Assembly: GCF_002803085.1 (NCBI RefSeq)
Contig: NZ_NNBJ01000005.1
Location: 235,698-299,697, forward strand
Source: Streptomyces sp. CB01201
Lineage (GTDB): Bacteria; Actinomycetota; Actinomycetes; Streptomycetales; Streptomycetaceae
DNA length: 64,000 nt
Direction: 5' to 3'
The translations under genes were made by a program, and so were the position numbers. This document shows positions 51,711 through 60,713 of the stretch, piece by piece (the first letter of the stretch is position 1; each line of letters starts with the position of its first letter). The notes under the pieces are model-generated. The model was not told the DNA's origin, searched no databases, and saw only the letters and a list, made by a program, of their open reading frames with translations.

Positions 51711-52994
51711 TCAGTTGGTCCGCCAGACCGCGATGCGCCAGCGCGAGATCCAGCCCCACACCAGGCCCGCGACGAGCCCGGCCAGGGTGAGCGCACCCAG
51801 CAGCCACCAGCCCCGGCCGAGGCCGAAGGAGGCCACGTCGGACGCCTGGTCGGGGCCGTTCACCACGTCGATGGCGAGCTCGACCGGCAGACCCGGATCG
51901 GTCTTCACGCCGGGTCCCGCGGAGAAGGAGTTGGAGACCTGGAGGCAGACGGTCTCCGGGGTCTTGTCGTCCGAGTCGTCGGCGGGTGCCTTGGGATAGC
52001 GCAGCCCCGTCGAGATCAGGTCCGTACGCCCGTCTCCGGCCTCGGAGCCGCGCACGATCTCCCGGCCGTGCGCCGTCACCGCGCGCAGCAGCACGCCGTA
52101 GTCCGGGTTGGCGGGGCGGTCCATGCCGATGCTGGCGGAGGCGCGCAGTTCCTGGCCGGGCAGCACGTCCACCTTGTACGAGCGGTGCTCGGCGAACTTC
52201 TCGCGGTCCGTGTACAGGCCGGGCTTCAGCTGCGGGGCGTTCTCACAGCTCGCGGTGCCGTTGGTGGCGACGGGCACGGCGACGGGGTCCGCCGCCCGGT
52301 CCACCAACTGCTTGACCTTGCCCGAGAGTTGGTCGGTGTGCTGGACCGAGGTGTAGGTGCCGCCGGTGGCCTCGGCGATGCAGGTGAGCTGTGCGCGGGT
52401 CTTGGCGTCCGGGATCAGACCGAGGGTGTCGATGGTGAGGTGGATGCCCTGCGCGGCGATGTCGCGGGCCACCTCGCACGGGTCCAGCGGCTGGCAGGTG
52501 TCCTCGCCGTCGGTGATGAGCACGATCCGGCGGGTGGCGTCACCGCCCTTGAGGTCCTCGGCCGCGCCCTGGAGCGCCGGTCCGATCGGGGTCCAGCCGG
52601 TGGGCGCGAGGGTGGCGACGGCGGTCTTCGCCTCGGTGCGGTTCAGCGGTCCGACCGGGTAGAGCGCGCGGGTGTCCTTGCAGCCCACCTTCCGGTCCTC
52701 GCCCGGGTAGTTGGCCCCCAGCGTCCGTATCCCGAGCTGGACCTCCTGCGGGACCGCGTCGAGGACCTCGTTGAACGCCTGCTTGGCGGCGGCCATCCGC
52801 GACTTGCCGTCGATGTCGGCGGTCCGCATCGAACCGGAGACGTCGAGGACGAGGTCGACCTTGGGTGCGGCCGGCGCGGACTGCCCGTCGGGCTGCGCGG
52901 CCGCGGTGGCCGGGCCCGCGGCGGGGAGGATGCCGGTGGCGAAAGCGGCGGCCAGTACGCACACTCCGGCCGCCAGCCGTTTTCTGGTGATCAT
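51711..52994 (-). CDS. Secreted von Willebrand factor A domain protein with C-terminal membrane anchor
   Basis: A 427-residue surface protein. After a signal peptide (ITRKRLAAGVCVLAAAFATG) comes a VWA domain at ~45-240 with a complete MIDAS: LVLDVSGSM, the Thr in TGWTPIGPALQ, and Asp in LITDGEDTC. A beta-rich region and a terminal transmembrane helix with a basic end (WWLLGALTLAGLVAGLVWG) follow. VWA/MIDAS domains bind protein ligands through a metal ion. The next gene starts at its stop codon. Function is unknown; surface adhesion or assembly of a secreted complex is a guess from the domain. Confidence 0.88.
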   Translation of the reverse strand: MITRKRLAAGVCVLAAAFATGILPAAGPATAAAQPDGQSAPAAPKVDLVLDVSGSMRTADIDGKSRMAAAKQAFNEVLDAVPQEVQLGIRTLGANYPGEDRKVGCKDTRALYPVGPLNRTEAKTAVATLAPTGWTPIGPALQGAAEDLKGGDATRRIVLITDGEDTCQPLDPCEVARDIAAQGIHLTIDTLGLIPDAKTRAQLTCIAEATGGTYTSVQHTDQLSGKVKQLVDRAADPVAVPVATNGTASCENAPQLKPGLYTDREKFAEHRSYKVDVLPGQELRASASIGMDRPANPDYGVLLRAVTAHGREIVRGSEAGDGRTDLISTGLRYPKAPADDSDDKTPETVCLQVSNSFSAGPGVKTDPGLPVELAIDVVNGPDQASDVASFGLGRGWWLLGALTLAGLVAGLVWGWISRWRIAVWRTN

Positions 52995-53066
52995 CGCCGG
53001 ATCCTATGGAAGCATGGATACCCGGCCCAAATCGGCCCGCCCCGGCCCCGGATGCGTGATGTGCGG

Positions 53067-54527
53067 CTAGGGGGTCTTCTGCGGGCTTTGTGCGAGGGCG
53101 AGTTCACGGTCCGTCAGCGGAGGGGCCGTCAGCTGAGGCCTGCCGGGTCCGGCGAGGGCGGCCAGCAGAACGCGGGGACGCACCAGGCCGCCTGCGGGAC
53201 CCGAGAGGGTCATGACCTCGGTGAGGGCGGTGGCCACCGTGTAATTGCCGGTCGCGGTGAGCATGAGCCGGTCCACATAGCGCGACAGCAGGCGTTCGGC
53301 CGCCCCGGGCGGACGGGTCGTGGCCCCCGGGTAGAAGGCGTCCTGCCCCGCGGACAGCGTCCACGCCATGGCCACCGGGCGGGCCATCGCCCGCTGTATC
53401 CGGCGCGCCAGGCCCCGTGTCGTCGAGAATCCCCGCTCGTCGACCACCCTGCGCAGGGCGAGCGCGCTCAGTGCCGCCACCGACATGCCGTGTCCGTACA
53501 CGGGGTTCGACACGGCGACCGCGTCACCGATGGCGGCGAATCCCTCGGGCCAGGAGCCGACGCGCTCGAAGTACCGGCGCCGGTTGGCGGTGTTGGCGTA
53601 GACGCTCACCTCGCTCAACGGCTCTGCCCCGGCGATGAGTTCGGCCACCACCGGATGCCGGGCCGCCGCCGCGAAGGCGACGAAGGACTCGTCGTCCCCG
53701 GTGGGGCGGCTGCCCCGGGTGCCGGAGAGGGTGATCAGCCATTGGCTGTTCTCGATCGGCAGCAGAACCGCGGTGCGCCCGGGCGGGGCGTGCACATCGG
53801 CCTGCACGCTCACCACCGGGAAGGGGGCCTGGCCGGCCGGTGAGCGGTAGAGCCTGCTCGCGTAGACCGTGCCGGCGTCGACGACCTCCTCCTTCGCGGC
53901 GGGCACACCGAGTTCGGTGAGCCACCGCTGGGCGTGCGAGCCCCGGCCGGCCGCGTCGACGACCAGATCGGCGTCGACCACCCGCTCGACTCCGTCCTCC
54001 CCGCGCACCCGGACACCGGTGACCCGGTTCGCGGTGCCGGTCAGGGAGAGTGCCTTCGTCCGCTCCAGAACCCTGACCGACGGGTGGGCGGTGACCCGCT
54101 CGCGCACCACCCAGTCCAGGAGGTCACGGCCGCAGGAGATCAGATAGTGGGAGTCGGGCCAGCGCCGGTACCAGCCCTGCGGAGACAGCCCGATCATCCC
54201 GGATGTCAGCGGTATCCGGCGGGCCCCGAAGGCCAGCCAGCTCTCCAGCACTCCGGGCACCAGGCGCTCCATCGCCTCGGCCCCGCCGCACCAGAGCATG
54301 TGCCCGTGCCGGGCCTGGGGAAGTCCCTTGCGGGGTTCCGCGCCCGCGGGCAGCGTGTCCTGCTCGATCACGGTGATCTCGTCGCAGTACCCGCCGAGCG
54401 CGGCAGCCGCCAGCATGCCCGCGAGACCGCCCCCGACGACGACGGCCCGGCCCCTGGGGGCCGAGGACCCGGCGGTGGGGCCGGGTCTGCGCGAGGGCCC
54501 CGAGGGCGCGGTGTCCGATGTGTTCAT
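53067..54527 (-). CDS. FAD-dependent monooxygenase-like protein
   Basis: A 486-residue flavoprotein of the p-hydroxybenzoate-hydroxylase-like superfamily. FAD-binding start RAVVVGGGLAGMLAAAAL, then EQDTLPAGAEPRKGLPQARH, DLVVDAAGRGSHAQRWL in the middle, and the second FAD motif AAIGDAVAVSNPVYGHGMSVAALSA. The enzyme would hydroxylate or epoxidise a lipophilic or aromatic compound. ATG 54527 overlaps the upstream stop (ATGA). It ends a four-gene leftward set: XRE regulator, ImmA-like peptidase, DUF6545 membrane protein, this enzyme. Its tie to regulators suggests it may make or modify a small signal, but that is inference. Confidence 0.86.
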   Translation of the reverse strand: MNTSDTAPSGPSRRPGPTAGSSAPRGRAVVVGGGLAGMLAAAALGGYCDEITVIEQDTLPAGAEPRKGLPQARHGHMLWCGGAEAMERLVPGVLESWLAFGARRIPLTSGMIGLSPQGWYRRWPDSHYLISCGRDLLDWVVRERVTAHPSVRVLERTKALSLTGTANRVTGVRVRGEDGVERVVDADLVVDAAGRGSHAQRWLTELGVPAAKEEVVDAGTVYASRLYRSPAGQAPFPVVSVQADVHAPPGRTAVLLPIENSQWLITLSGTRGSRPTGDDESFVAFAAAARHPVVAELIAGAEPLSEVSVYANTANRRRYFERVGSWPEGFAAIGDAVAVSNPVYGHGMSVAALSALALRRVVDERGFSTTRGLARRIQRAMARPVAMAWTLSAGQDAFYPGATTRPPGAAERLLSRYVDRLMLTATGNYTVATALTEVMTLSGPAGGLVRPRVLLAALAGPGRPQLTAPPLTDRELALAQSPQKTP

Positions 54528-55711
54528 GGCTGCTTGCTTCCCGCCCGTGCCGAGTCGCGGCGGGCTGCTTCGACGATGGGTGAGGTACGGAACGCCTCGG
54601 ACACGAGGACCAGGTCCTGGGCCCGTTCGATCGCCGACGCGGCCTCGGGCTGCTCGCCGCGTACGGCCCGGCCCTCCGGATCGCGGGCCCGCGCCGTGAG
54701 GGCAGCGGCGATCATGGCCGCGTCCGCGACCGCCTTGGCCCGTCGCGGGTCGGCTCCCGCGCCGGCCGCCGCCGACCTGGCGGCGGCGTGCAACGCTAGG
54801 TCGAAGTAGGGGGCGAGGGAGAGGAACCCGTCGAGGATGCCCGCCTCGCGGTAGGTCAGTCGCAGCTCGGCCGGTGACCACCACGCCATCCGCACCGATC
54901 CGCCTTCGACCGTCGGGCCGGCGTGCAGGGCGCGCCACAGGGGGCCCAGTCTGCGGTACGCCGACCAGGACTGCCAGGTGTGCGAGAGCCTCGGCCCGAC
55001 CAGGGGGACGATGAACCCTGCGGCCACCAGCAGCGCCGAGACGGACGCCACGGGAGGGGCCGCGTCGGTACTGAGCCAGTCCCAGTCGTGCCCCGACCAA
55101 CGTGCCCCGACCGCGCCGAACTTCAGGACGTCGAAGACCAGGTTGAGCAGGTACCCGCTCACGATGAGCACCAGGCCGACCCGCAGCCAGCCGTGCACCC
55201 GGACCGACCACTTCCAGCACAGCACGGTCGTGACCAGGGAGGCGATGGAGTGCGCGACCAGATAGAGGACGATCATCTCGCGGATGTAGGGGGTGTTCGC
55301 GTAGTACGTGTCCAGGTCCCGGAGCCGCTCCTTCGAGTGGTCCCCGAGAGCGAAGAGGGTGAACAGCGCGACGATCACCAGGGCGTAGGCCGCAAGGCAC
55401 CGCAGACTCGCCCGGCGGGCCGCCTCGGGCGGCCCGCCCCGCCAATTGATGATCATCACCAGACAGGCGGCGTTGTACGCGGTGAGGATCGAGTACACCA
55501 GCGGCCCCGAGAAGTTGGGCACGCCGGTGACGCGATTGACCAGGGCGATCGTCGTCGGTGCGGCGAAGAACAGCACCGAACTCGCCACGATGAGCAGGGT
55601 GTTGACGGTCCGTAGCAGCGGGTCGCGCCAGGTGCGGCGCATGCCGGGCACCCGGCAGGCGAACCCGGTGGCGAGCAGCACCGCCGGGACGTAGTAACCC
55701 AGATCCTTCAC
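54524..55711 (-). CDS. MAB_1171c/DUF6545-type membrane protein
   Basis: A 395-residue protein with seven predicted membrane helices in the first ~240 residues (e.g. VNTLLIVASSVLFFAAPTTI, YALVIVALFTLFALG), then a cytosolic helical domain from about LSHTWQSWSAYRRLGPLW to the end. This layout, with the WRAL and AWWSPAELRLTYREAGILDG blocks, matches the family annotated MAB_1171c putative transporter (DUF6545), whose function is not known. It starts three bases after the ImmA-like gene, strongly suggesting one operon with it. Transport of a signal molecule is possible but not shown. Confidence 0.8.
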   Translation of the reverse strand: MKDLGYYVPAVLLATGFACRVPGMRRTWRDPLLRTVNTLLIVASSVLFFAAPTTIALVNRVTGVPNFSGPLVYSILTAYNAACLVMIINWRGGPPEAARRASLRCLAAYALVIVALFTLFALGDHSKERLRDLDTYYANTPYIREMIVLYLVAHSIASLVTTVLCWKWSVRVHGWLRVGLVLIVSGYLLNLVFDVLKFGAVGARWSGHDWDWLSTDAAPPVASVSALLVAAGFIVPLVGPRLSHTWQSWSAYRRLGPLWRALHAGPTVEGGSVRMAWWSPAELRLTYREAGILDGFLSLAPYFDLALHAAARSAAAGAGADPRRAKAVADAAMIAAALTARARDPEGRAVRGEQPEAASAIERAQDLVLVSEAFRTSPIVEAARRDSARAGSKQP

Positions 55712-55714
55712 GCG

Positions 55715-56263
55715 TCAGCCCTGGGGCCGGCGATAGCCCAGGGAGGCCTCGATCCGACCGGCGAGCGCATCCCGATGCGCGGGGACGTGGGCGCCCGAAC
55801 CGGGCAGCCAGGGGCGGCACTTGCTGCCGAGCAGCAGTCCGAAGCTCTCCGCCTCGGACTCCTCCGCCAGGTGCGAACGGGTCCGGGCCGCCACCTTGCG
55901 CACGGCCGCGCCCAGGTCGCCCTCCGCGGTGAGGAGCCGGGCGGCGACCGCCGCGCCCGCCACGTGGTGGCTGCCGTGCCCCGCGTCCATGTGCCACAAC
56001 TCGTGTCCCAGGATCACCAGTTGATGGTCGGGTGTCGTCCGCTCCTCCACCACGACCAGATCCCGGTCGGCCATGTCGAGCCACAGCCCGCTCGCGGTGC
56101 CGGACGGGAAGGCGGCCATACGGAAGTCGACGGGGCGGCCCCGGCGCTTGCTCATGCCCTCGCACAGGGCGGCGTACAGATCGGTCGGTTCCGCCGGTGC
56201 CGGGATCGTGATACCCGCGACCAGCTCGCCGCACAGCCGGCGCATCTCCTTGCCTATGCCCAC
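55715..56263 (-). CDS. ImmA/IrrE-like metallopeptidase, regulator component
   Basis: A 182-residue protein with the zinc-peptidase motif HELWHMDAGH (HExxH). Upstream is GKEMRRLCGELVAG and downstream EESEAESFGLLLGSK, whose Glu could be the third ligand. ImmA/IrrE proteins cleave or bind XRE-type repressors, and the gene directly upstream encodes one. GTG 56263 is preferred because GGGGAG precedes it at normal spacing; the frame stays open to 56419 but those 52 residues do not look like the family. It is followed after three bases by the DUF6545 gene. Confidence 0.82.
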   Translation of the reverse strand: MGIGKEMRRLCGELVAGITIPAPAEPTDLYAALCEGMSKRRGRPVDFRMAAFPSGTASGLWLDMADRDLVVVEERTTPDHQLVILGHELWHMDAGHGSHHVAGAAVAARLLTAEGDLGAAVRKVAARTRSHLAEESEAESFGLLLGSKCRPWLPGSGAHVPAHRDALAGRIEASLGYRRPQG

Positions 56264-56470
56264 CGTTCTCCCCGCCAGCCGTTCATGGAGCAGCACTTCG
56301 TCGAGCAGCCCGTCAATGTGCAGCCTGCCGAGCCGTACGTGAATGATCCAGTCGACATTGAGCCGGAGTTCGTTGAACTCGGCATCACATGAAGGCCGGA
56401 AATGAACGGACGGCGACATCCGGGCAGGCTGATGGATGCGGCGTGTCGCCGCCGGGTGGTGCGGGCCATG

Positions 56471-57136
56471 TCAGGACTCCGACCGCTTGACGCTCTCCAG
56501 GAGCATGTCGAGCCATTCGGTGACCTTGTCGCGGTGCTTGTCGGTGGGCAGCTGGGCCGCCCGCCACGCGATGCCGCGGACCCCGTGGTCCTGGAGCAGC
56601 CGCTCCAGCGCGTCGCCACCCGGTTGCCCGGCGCGCGCCACCTCCCGCTCGCGGCCCGCGAGTTGCTGGAGGAGCTCCTGCTCGGTGCGCAGCAGGGCGC
56701 CGCCGAGCGCGTCGGTGTCGTCGGCGGTCAGAAAGCCGGCGTGGACGCCGAAGAAGCGCTGGATCGCGTCACAGTGCTCCATCGTCGGCCGCCGGTCGCC
56801 GTTGATCAGCGCCCCCGCCTGCTGGCGCGACATGCCCGCGCCGTCGGCGATCTCCTGCTGGGTGTGCGGACGCCCGTTGGGCTTGCGCCGGGTGCTGCGC
56901 AGCAGGCTGAACCTCTGGAGGAAGCGCGCCTGGAGATCGGGTTCACCGGCCGGCCGGCCGTCGAGCAGGGCGCCCACGACATCGGCCGGAACCCCCGACG
57001 CCTCGGAGAGCCGGTGGACGTCGAACACGTCCGCCTGACTCGTTCCGAGTTTTCCGGCGAGCTCGGCCACACGGGCGACGACGGCCGCGAGGGGGCCCGT
57101 GGCCGTCGGTCCCGGAACCAAGAAGCCGTCCGTCAC
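56471..57136 (-). CDS. XRE-family helix-turn-helix regulator
   Basis: A 221-residue DNA-binding protein. The central HTH reads RPHTQQEIADGAGMSRQQAG followed by ALINGDRRPTMEHCDAIQRFF, which resembles EspR-like and Streptomyces antitoxin-like regulators. The N-terminal part (ADVFDVHRLSEASGVPADVV) has a second HTH-like pattern. GTG 57136 has AGGAGAAC upstream; the earlier ATG at 57175 lacks one. It heads the leftward set with the ImmA-like peptidase, the usual repressor/peptidase pairing. A short palindrome, GCCACA-GT-TGTGGC, lies about 90 bases upstream. Confidence 0.85.
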   Translation of the reverse strand: MTDGFLVPGPTATGPLAAVVARVAELAGKLGTSQADVFDVHRLSEASGVPADVVGALLDGRPAGEPDLQARFLQRFSLLRSTRRKPNGRPHTQQEIADGAGMSRQQAGALINGDRRPTMEHCDAIQRFFGVHAGFLTADDTDALGGALLRTEQELLQQLAGREREVARAGQPGGDALERLLQDHGVRGIAWRAAQLPTDKHRDKVTEWLDMLLESVKRSES

Positions 57137-57399
57137 CAGTAGTTCTCCTAGATCATGCGAGGTTGGTGGGCACAACAGTGGATGCTCCGGAGATTAGCGG
57201 GTCCCGGCAACAACAACCAGAACTTGCCACAGTTGTGGCGCAATCAAAGCTTCGGGGGGCCGGAATGCCACGATGCTTGACATCATTGTGTCGGCGGCAT
57301 CAGGATCGCCACACGGTGTGAAGATCGCCCTCCGTGCCCCGGGCGGGCCCGAAGGCCGGCCGCCGCACTCGCGGGCCAGCAAGAGGAGTCGCGTACTCG
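57137..57399. promoter_or_regulatory. Divergent promoter region, XRE regulator versus MmyB-like gene
   Basis: Rightward promoter candidate: -35 TTGACA at 57277-57282 and -10 CAGGAT at 57301-57306, 18 bp apart, leaving a leader of about 90 bases before ATG 57400. The inverted repeat GCCACA-GT-TGTGGC at 57226-57239 sits between the divergent genes and is a reasonable operator for the XRE protein. The region is less G/C-rich than its flanks. Confidence 0.6.
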
Positions 57400-58167
57400 A
57401 TGGCGGAAGAATTGGTGGCGAAGGAATCGGTGCCCAAGGTTCCGGCAGCGCATGCCCCGGTGGCGGGGCGACCGTTCGCCCTGGTCCAGGAGCCGCCCGG
57501 ACGGCAGACGGCCGCGGGGGAGCGCGCCGCCGATGACCCGGCGACCGACGGAACACAGCCCCCCGGGCTCCCGGACGACCCCGAGATCCGTGCCTATGTC
57601 CACGACTACTTCGCGATGACGGACGCCCTTCCGTTCCCGTCCGTGGTCCTCGACCCCGGGTGGGGCGTGGCCCACTCGAACCCGGCGTACGACGCGCTCT
57701 TCGGGGGTGTCGGGCCGCACCCCACCGCCATGCCCGACGACAACTTCCTGCGCTTCGTGCTGTTCCACCCGGACGCGGCGAGCGTGCTGGCCGAGCACGA
57801 AACGACCTGGTGCCTGCCCCTGCTCGCCCAGTTCGCCGAGGCGTACGCCGATGACGAGAGCGCTCCCGGGCTCCAGGACATCCGGCGTGAGATCGCCGAT
57901 GACCCGATCATGGACGCCGCCTTCCGCCTGGGCCTTCCGCACTGGATCGAGGCCGTCGGTGACGCCGCGGTCCACCACGACGGCGCGGTACGCCATGTGC
58001 GCCACCCCGATCCGGAGCGCGGCCGCACCAGCTGTCGCCTGATCAGCGAATCCCCGCGGACGCTGCGGCAGTTCGGCCTGCGGCGACTGACCCTGGTGCT
58101 GCGCGAGACCGAACCCCCCGCGGCCCGCCGGGGCCGCGCCCACCTCAGCGTGGTGCCGGCCCGGTAG
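57400..58167 (+). CDS. MmyB-like ligand-sensing domain protein without HTH
   Basis: A 255-residue protein whose residues ~75-240 match the MmyB-type ligand-binding domain (PF17765, a PAS-like fold that binds a fatty-acid-like ligand in MltR-type regulators): FPSVVLDPGWGVAHSNPAYDALF, then NFLRFVLFHPDAASVLAEHE. Normal MmyB proteins have an N-terminal helix-turn-helix of ~70 residues; here that stretch is a Pro/Ala-rich tail with no HTH pattern. It could act as a sensor partner for the divergent XRE regulator, which has the DNA-binding domain. ATG 57400 follows AAGAGGAG. The promoter is well defined. Confidence 0.8.
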   Translation: MAEELVAKESVPKVPAAHAPVAGRPFALVQEPPGRQTAAGERAADDPATDGTQPPGLPDDPEIRAYVHDYFAMTDALPFPSVVLDPGWGVAHSNPAYDALFGGVGPHPTAMPDDNFLRFVLFHPDAASVLAEHETTWCLPLLAQFAEAYADDESAPGLQDIRREIADDPIMDAAFRLGLPHWIEAVGDAAVHHDGAVRHVRHPDPERGRTSCRLISESPRTLRQFGLRRLTLVLRETEPPAARRGRAHLSVVPAR

Positions 58168-58546
58168 CGCTTCCAGCGGCGCGGCAGCCGGAACGCCCGG
58201 TGGTTGGGTGGACCTGTTCCCCGGGGTGTGGTTCAGCGCCCGGTTTCCCCTGCCGGTGCCCGACCGCCCCCGCACTGTTCCGAGTGAACCCGAGAGCGCT
58301 TCGAGCGGTCGCCTCAGGGGGACGGGCCCCCGCACATCGCCCGATCGGCATCGGTCCAGCGCCCGACAGGGGGGCATGCACCGCACGATTTCGGCCAACC
58401 TCGGACGAACTCGGCTCGCCATAAAGGATGTTGCTAGGGTCGGTCCGGCGGTGCTCCCGGACGGTCCCGCCCCGGGCCCGGCCCGGAGGGCCTCGGCTGC
58501 GGTGCCGCGGGCCGTATCACGGTCAATCGGGGCATCGGGGGCGGAC
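58168..58546. promoter_or_regulatory. Leader/intergenic region before the NB-ARC gene
   Basis: 379 bases. The downstream frame is open back to 58208, but no ribosome binding site supports an earlier start. One GAGAGCGCT box is at 58292-58300. The AT-richer piece CCATAAAGGATGTTGCTAGG at about 58419-58438 may include a -10, but no matching -35 is seen. No other gene is apparent. Confidence 0.45.
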
Positions 58547-60703
58547 ATGCTGGATCCCACATCGACGGCGGCCATCGCCGCCGTGCTCGGCGCGGTCGGC
58601 TCGGGCCTCGCCAACGAGGCGGGCAAGGCGGCCTGGGAGAGCGCGGGCGGCCTGGTCCGCCGCATCGTCGGCCGCGAGGTGCGAGCCCCTCGGGGCCACG
58701 CCGAGCTGGACGGCATCGCCCAGCAGGTCCACGACGCGGTACGCCACGACCCGGCCCTCGCCCGCGCCTGGACGGCATTCGCCCGCAGCGCCCCGAGCCC
58801 CGGCAGGCCGGGCCGGGTGCCCGCGCTGGGCGCCTCCACCCGCTTCTTCACCGACCGCGACGGCGAGCGCAAGGCGCTGAGCCGGGAGGCCTCCCGCAAG
58901 GCGGACGGCCGGCCACGCATCGCCGTGCTGCACGGCCCCCAGGGCATCGGCACCAGCGCCCTCGCCATCCACTGGGGCTGCGCGGAGGCACGCCGCTTCC
59001 CCGACGGACAGCTCTACGCCGACCTGCGCGGTACCGGCACCGACGCCGGAGGCGTCGGCGGGACGGACCCGTCGACCGTACTGCGACTGCTGCTCCAGCA
59101 GTTGGGGATACCGGCCGCGGAGATCCCGCCGGGCCACGACGACCGCCAGGCACTTCTGCGCGCCTGCACGGCGGAGCGCCGGATGCTGATCGTCCTCGAC
59201 CACGCCAGGTCCGCCGCGCAGATCCTCCCCGTACTCACCTCCACCCCCGGCGTGTTCGTCGTCGTGGCGGCCCGGCACCCGCTGCCCGGCCTCGACGCGG
59301 TGGGGATCCCGGTGGGGCCGCTCGCCGACAAGGATGCCCGACGGCTGCTCGCCGAGGTCGCAAGGGCCGGGAACGTGCCGCTCGACCGGGCGGCCCTGCC
59401 CGCCGTACTCGCCCGCTGCGCGGGCTCCCCCTTCGCGCTGCGCGCGGCCGCGGCCCGCCTCACCGCACAGCACTGGCGGCAGGAGGGCCGGCCCGCTGCC
59501 GACGCGGCCCGTACCGCGGTGGCCGACGCCATCCACGCGCTCGCGCCGGACGCGGCACGGGCTCTGCGGCTGCTCGCCCAGCGCGACTGGCCCGCCGTCG
59601 GAGCGCCCCTGGCCGCCGCGACGCTCGGCCTCGACGAGACCTCCGCCGAACGCGTCCTGGCCGAACTGGCCGCCGCCCATTTGATGGAGAGCGCTCCCAG
59701 CGGCACGAGCGGTCACGGGGGCACCTACTGGATCAGACCGCTGATCCGGGAGTACGCCGCCACCGAAGCCCTGCGCGAGGACGGCCTGGCCGCGGCCGAG
59801 CAGGCGGTACGGGACGCCGTCCGCTGGTGCGTCGACTTCGCGGAACCGGCGAGTCGAGCGGCCCTCAGTCAGGGCTGGCGGCTGGGCGAAGCGGATCGGC
59901 CGGCGTCGGACGGCACGCGCTACACGGACGCGGGTGGAGCACTGACCGCGCTCCGCGACGAACTGGGCAACCTCCTCCAAGCGGTGGGCGCAGCAGAGGA
60001 GTTGGGGGATACGGACGCGGTCTTCCGGTTGAATCAGGCGCTGTGGCCGGTGCAGCTGAAGATGGGCTGCCACGACGAACTGCTCCCCGCCCTGCGCGCG
60101 GGTGTCCGGGCCACCGAGGCCCGTGACCCCGCTTCGCGCGAGGCCGCCCGGATGCACACCCTGCTCGGACTGAACCTCACGGAACTCGGGCGATGGCCCG
60201 AGGCCGAGAGCGCTTTCACAGCGGCCGCCCGCGCCGAACGGGCGGCGGGCCACTTCCGGGGCCAGGCCACCGCGATCGAGTCACTCGGGCTGCTGCGGCT
60301 GCGCGAGTGGCGCTTCCAGGAGGCGTACGACTGCTTCGAGTCGGCGGACCGCGCTCTCGACGGTGTGTCCGCCGACGGTGAGGGGGCCCGCGATCTGCCA
60401 CGCGCCCGCGCTCTGCTGGAACGCCACCGCGGCCGGGCTCTGCGCGGCCTCGGCCAGTGGTCCCGGGCCCAGGCCCGGCTGGAGAGCGCTCTGGCGTTCT
60501 TCCGGGAGACCGCTGAGGCCTACAACACGGCCCGTACGCTGACGGACCTCGCCGAGACCTTTGAGGCGAGCGGCCGGCCGGTGGACGCGCTCCCGCTGAT
60601 CGACGAGGCCATCGCGGCACTGGCCGACGAACAGGCCCACTATCCCCTGATCCACCTGAGAGCGCTCCGCCGGCGCTGCGTGGACGAGCGTGCCGGAGCC
60701 TGA
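58547..60703 (+). CDS. NB-ARC/STAND-like protein with TPR repeats and degenerate P-loop
   Basis: A 718-residue regulatory-type protein. N-terminal ~110 residues: helical domain typical of Streptomyces STAND proteins (AAIAAVLGAVGSGLANEAGK). Residues ~115-370: NB-ARC-like ATPase region in which Walker A reads GPQGIGTS (130-137), with Thr136 in place of the essential Lys; Walker B is RMLIVLDHA, and a winged-helix-like segment follows (ALRLLAQRDWPAVGAPLA). Residues ~460-715: TPR helix pairs (LLGLNLTELGRWPEAESAF, ESLGLLRLREWRFQEAYDCF). STAND proteins usually act as ATP-dependent switches; loss of the Lys suggests nucleotide-independent scaffolding. ATG 58547 follows GGGGGCGG. Confidence 0.83.
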   Translation: MLDPTSTAAIAAVLGAVGSGLANEAGKAAWESAGGLVRRIVGREVRAPRGHAELDGIAQQVHDAVRHDPALARAWTAFARSAPSPGRPGRVPALGASTRFFTDRDGERKALSREASRKADGRPRIAVLHGPQGIGTSALAIHWGCAEARRFPDGQLYADLRGTGTDAGGVGGTDPSTVLRLLLQQLGIPAAEIPPGHDDRQALLRACTAERRMLIVLDHARSAAQILPVLTSTPGVFVVVAARHPLPGLDAVGIPVGPLADKDARRLLAEVARAGNVPLDRAALPAVLARCAGSPFALRAAAARLTAQHWRQEGRPAADAARTAVADAIHALAPDAARALRLLAQRDWPAVGAPLAAATLGLDETSAERVLAELAAAHLMESAPSGTSGHGGTYWIRPLIREYAATEALREDGLAAAEQAVRDAVRWCVDFAEPASRAALSQGWRLGEADRPASDGTRYTDAGGALTALRDELGNLLQAVGAAEELGDTDAVFRLNQALWPVQLKMGCHDELLPALRAGVRATEARDPASREAARMHTLLGLNLTELGRWPEAESAFTAAARAERAAGHFRGQATAIESLGLLRLREWRFQEAYDCFESADRALDGVSADGEGARDLPRARALLERHRGRALRGLGQWSRAQARLESALAFFRETAEAYNTARTLTDLAETFEASGRPVDALPLIDEAIAALADEQAHYPLIHLRALRRRCVDERAGA

Positions 60704-60713
60704 ACCACCCGGT

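Noticed and set aside
51663..53843. 726-residue plus-strand frame over the VWA and monooxygenase genes
   Set aside because: Antisense shadow with a composition typical of complementary high-GC codons.
55715..56419. 52-residue N-terminal extension of the ImmA-like protein
   Set aside because: The extension has no resemblance to the family, and GTG 56263 has a well-placed GGGGAG. The shorter form is annotated.
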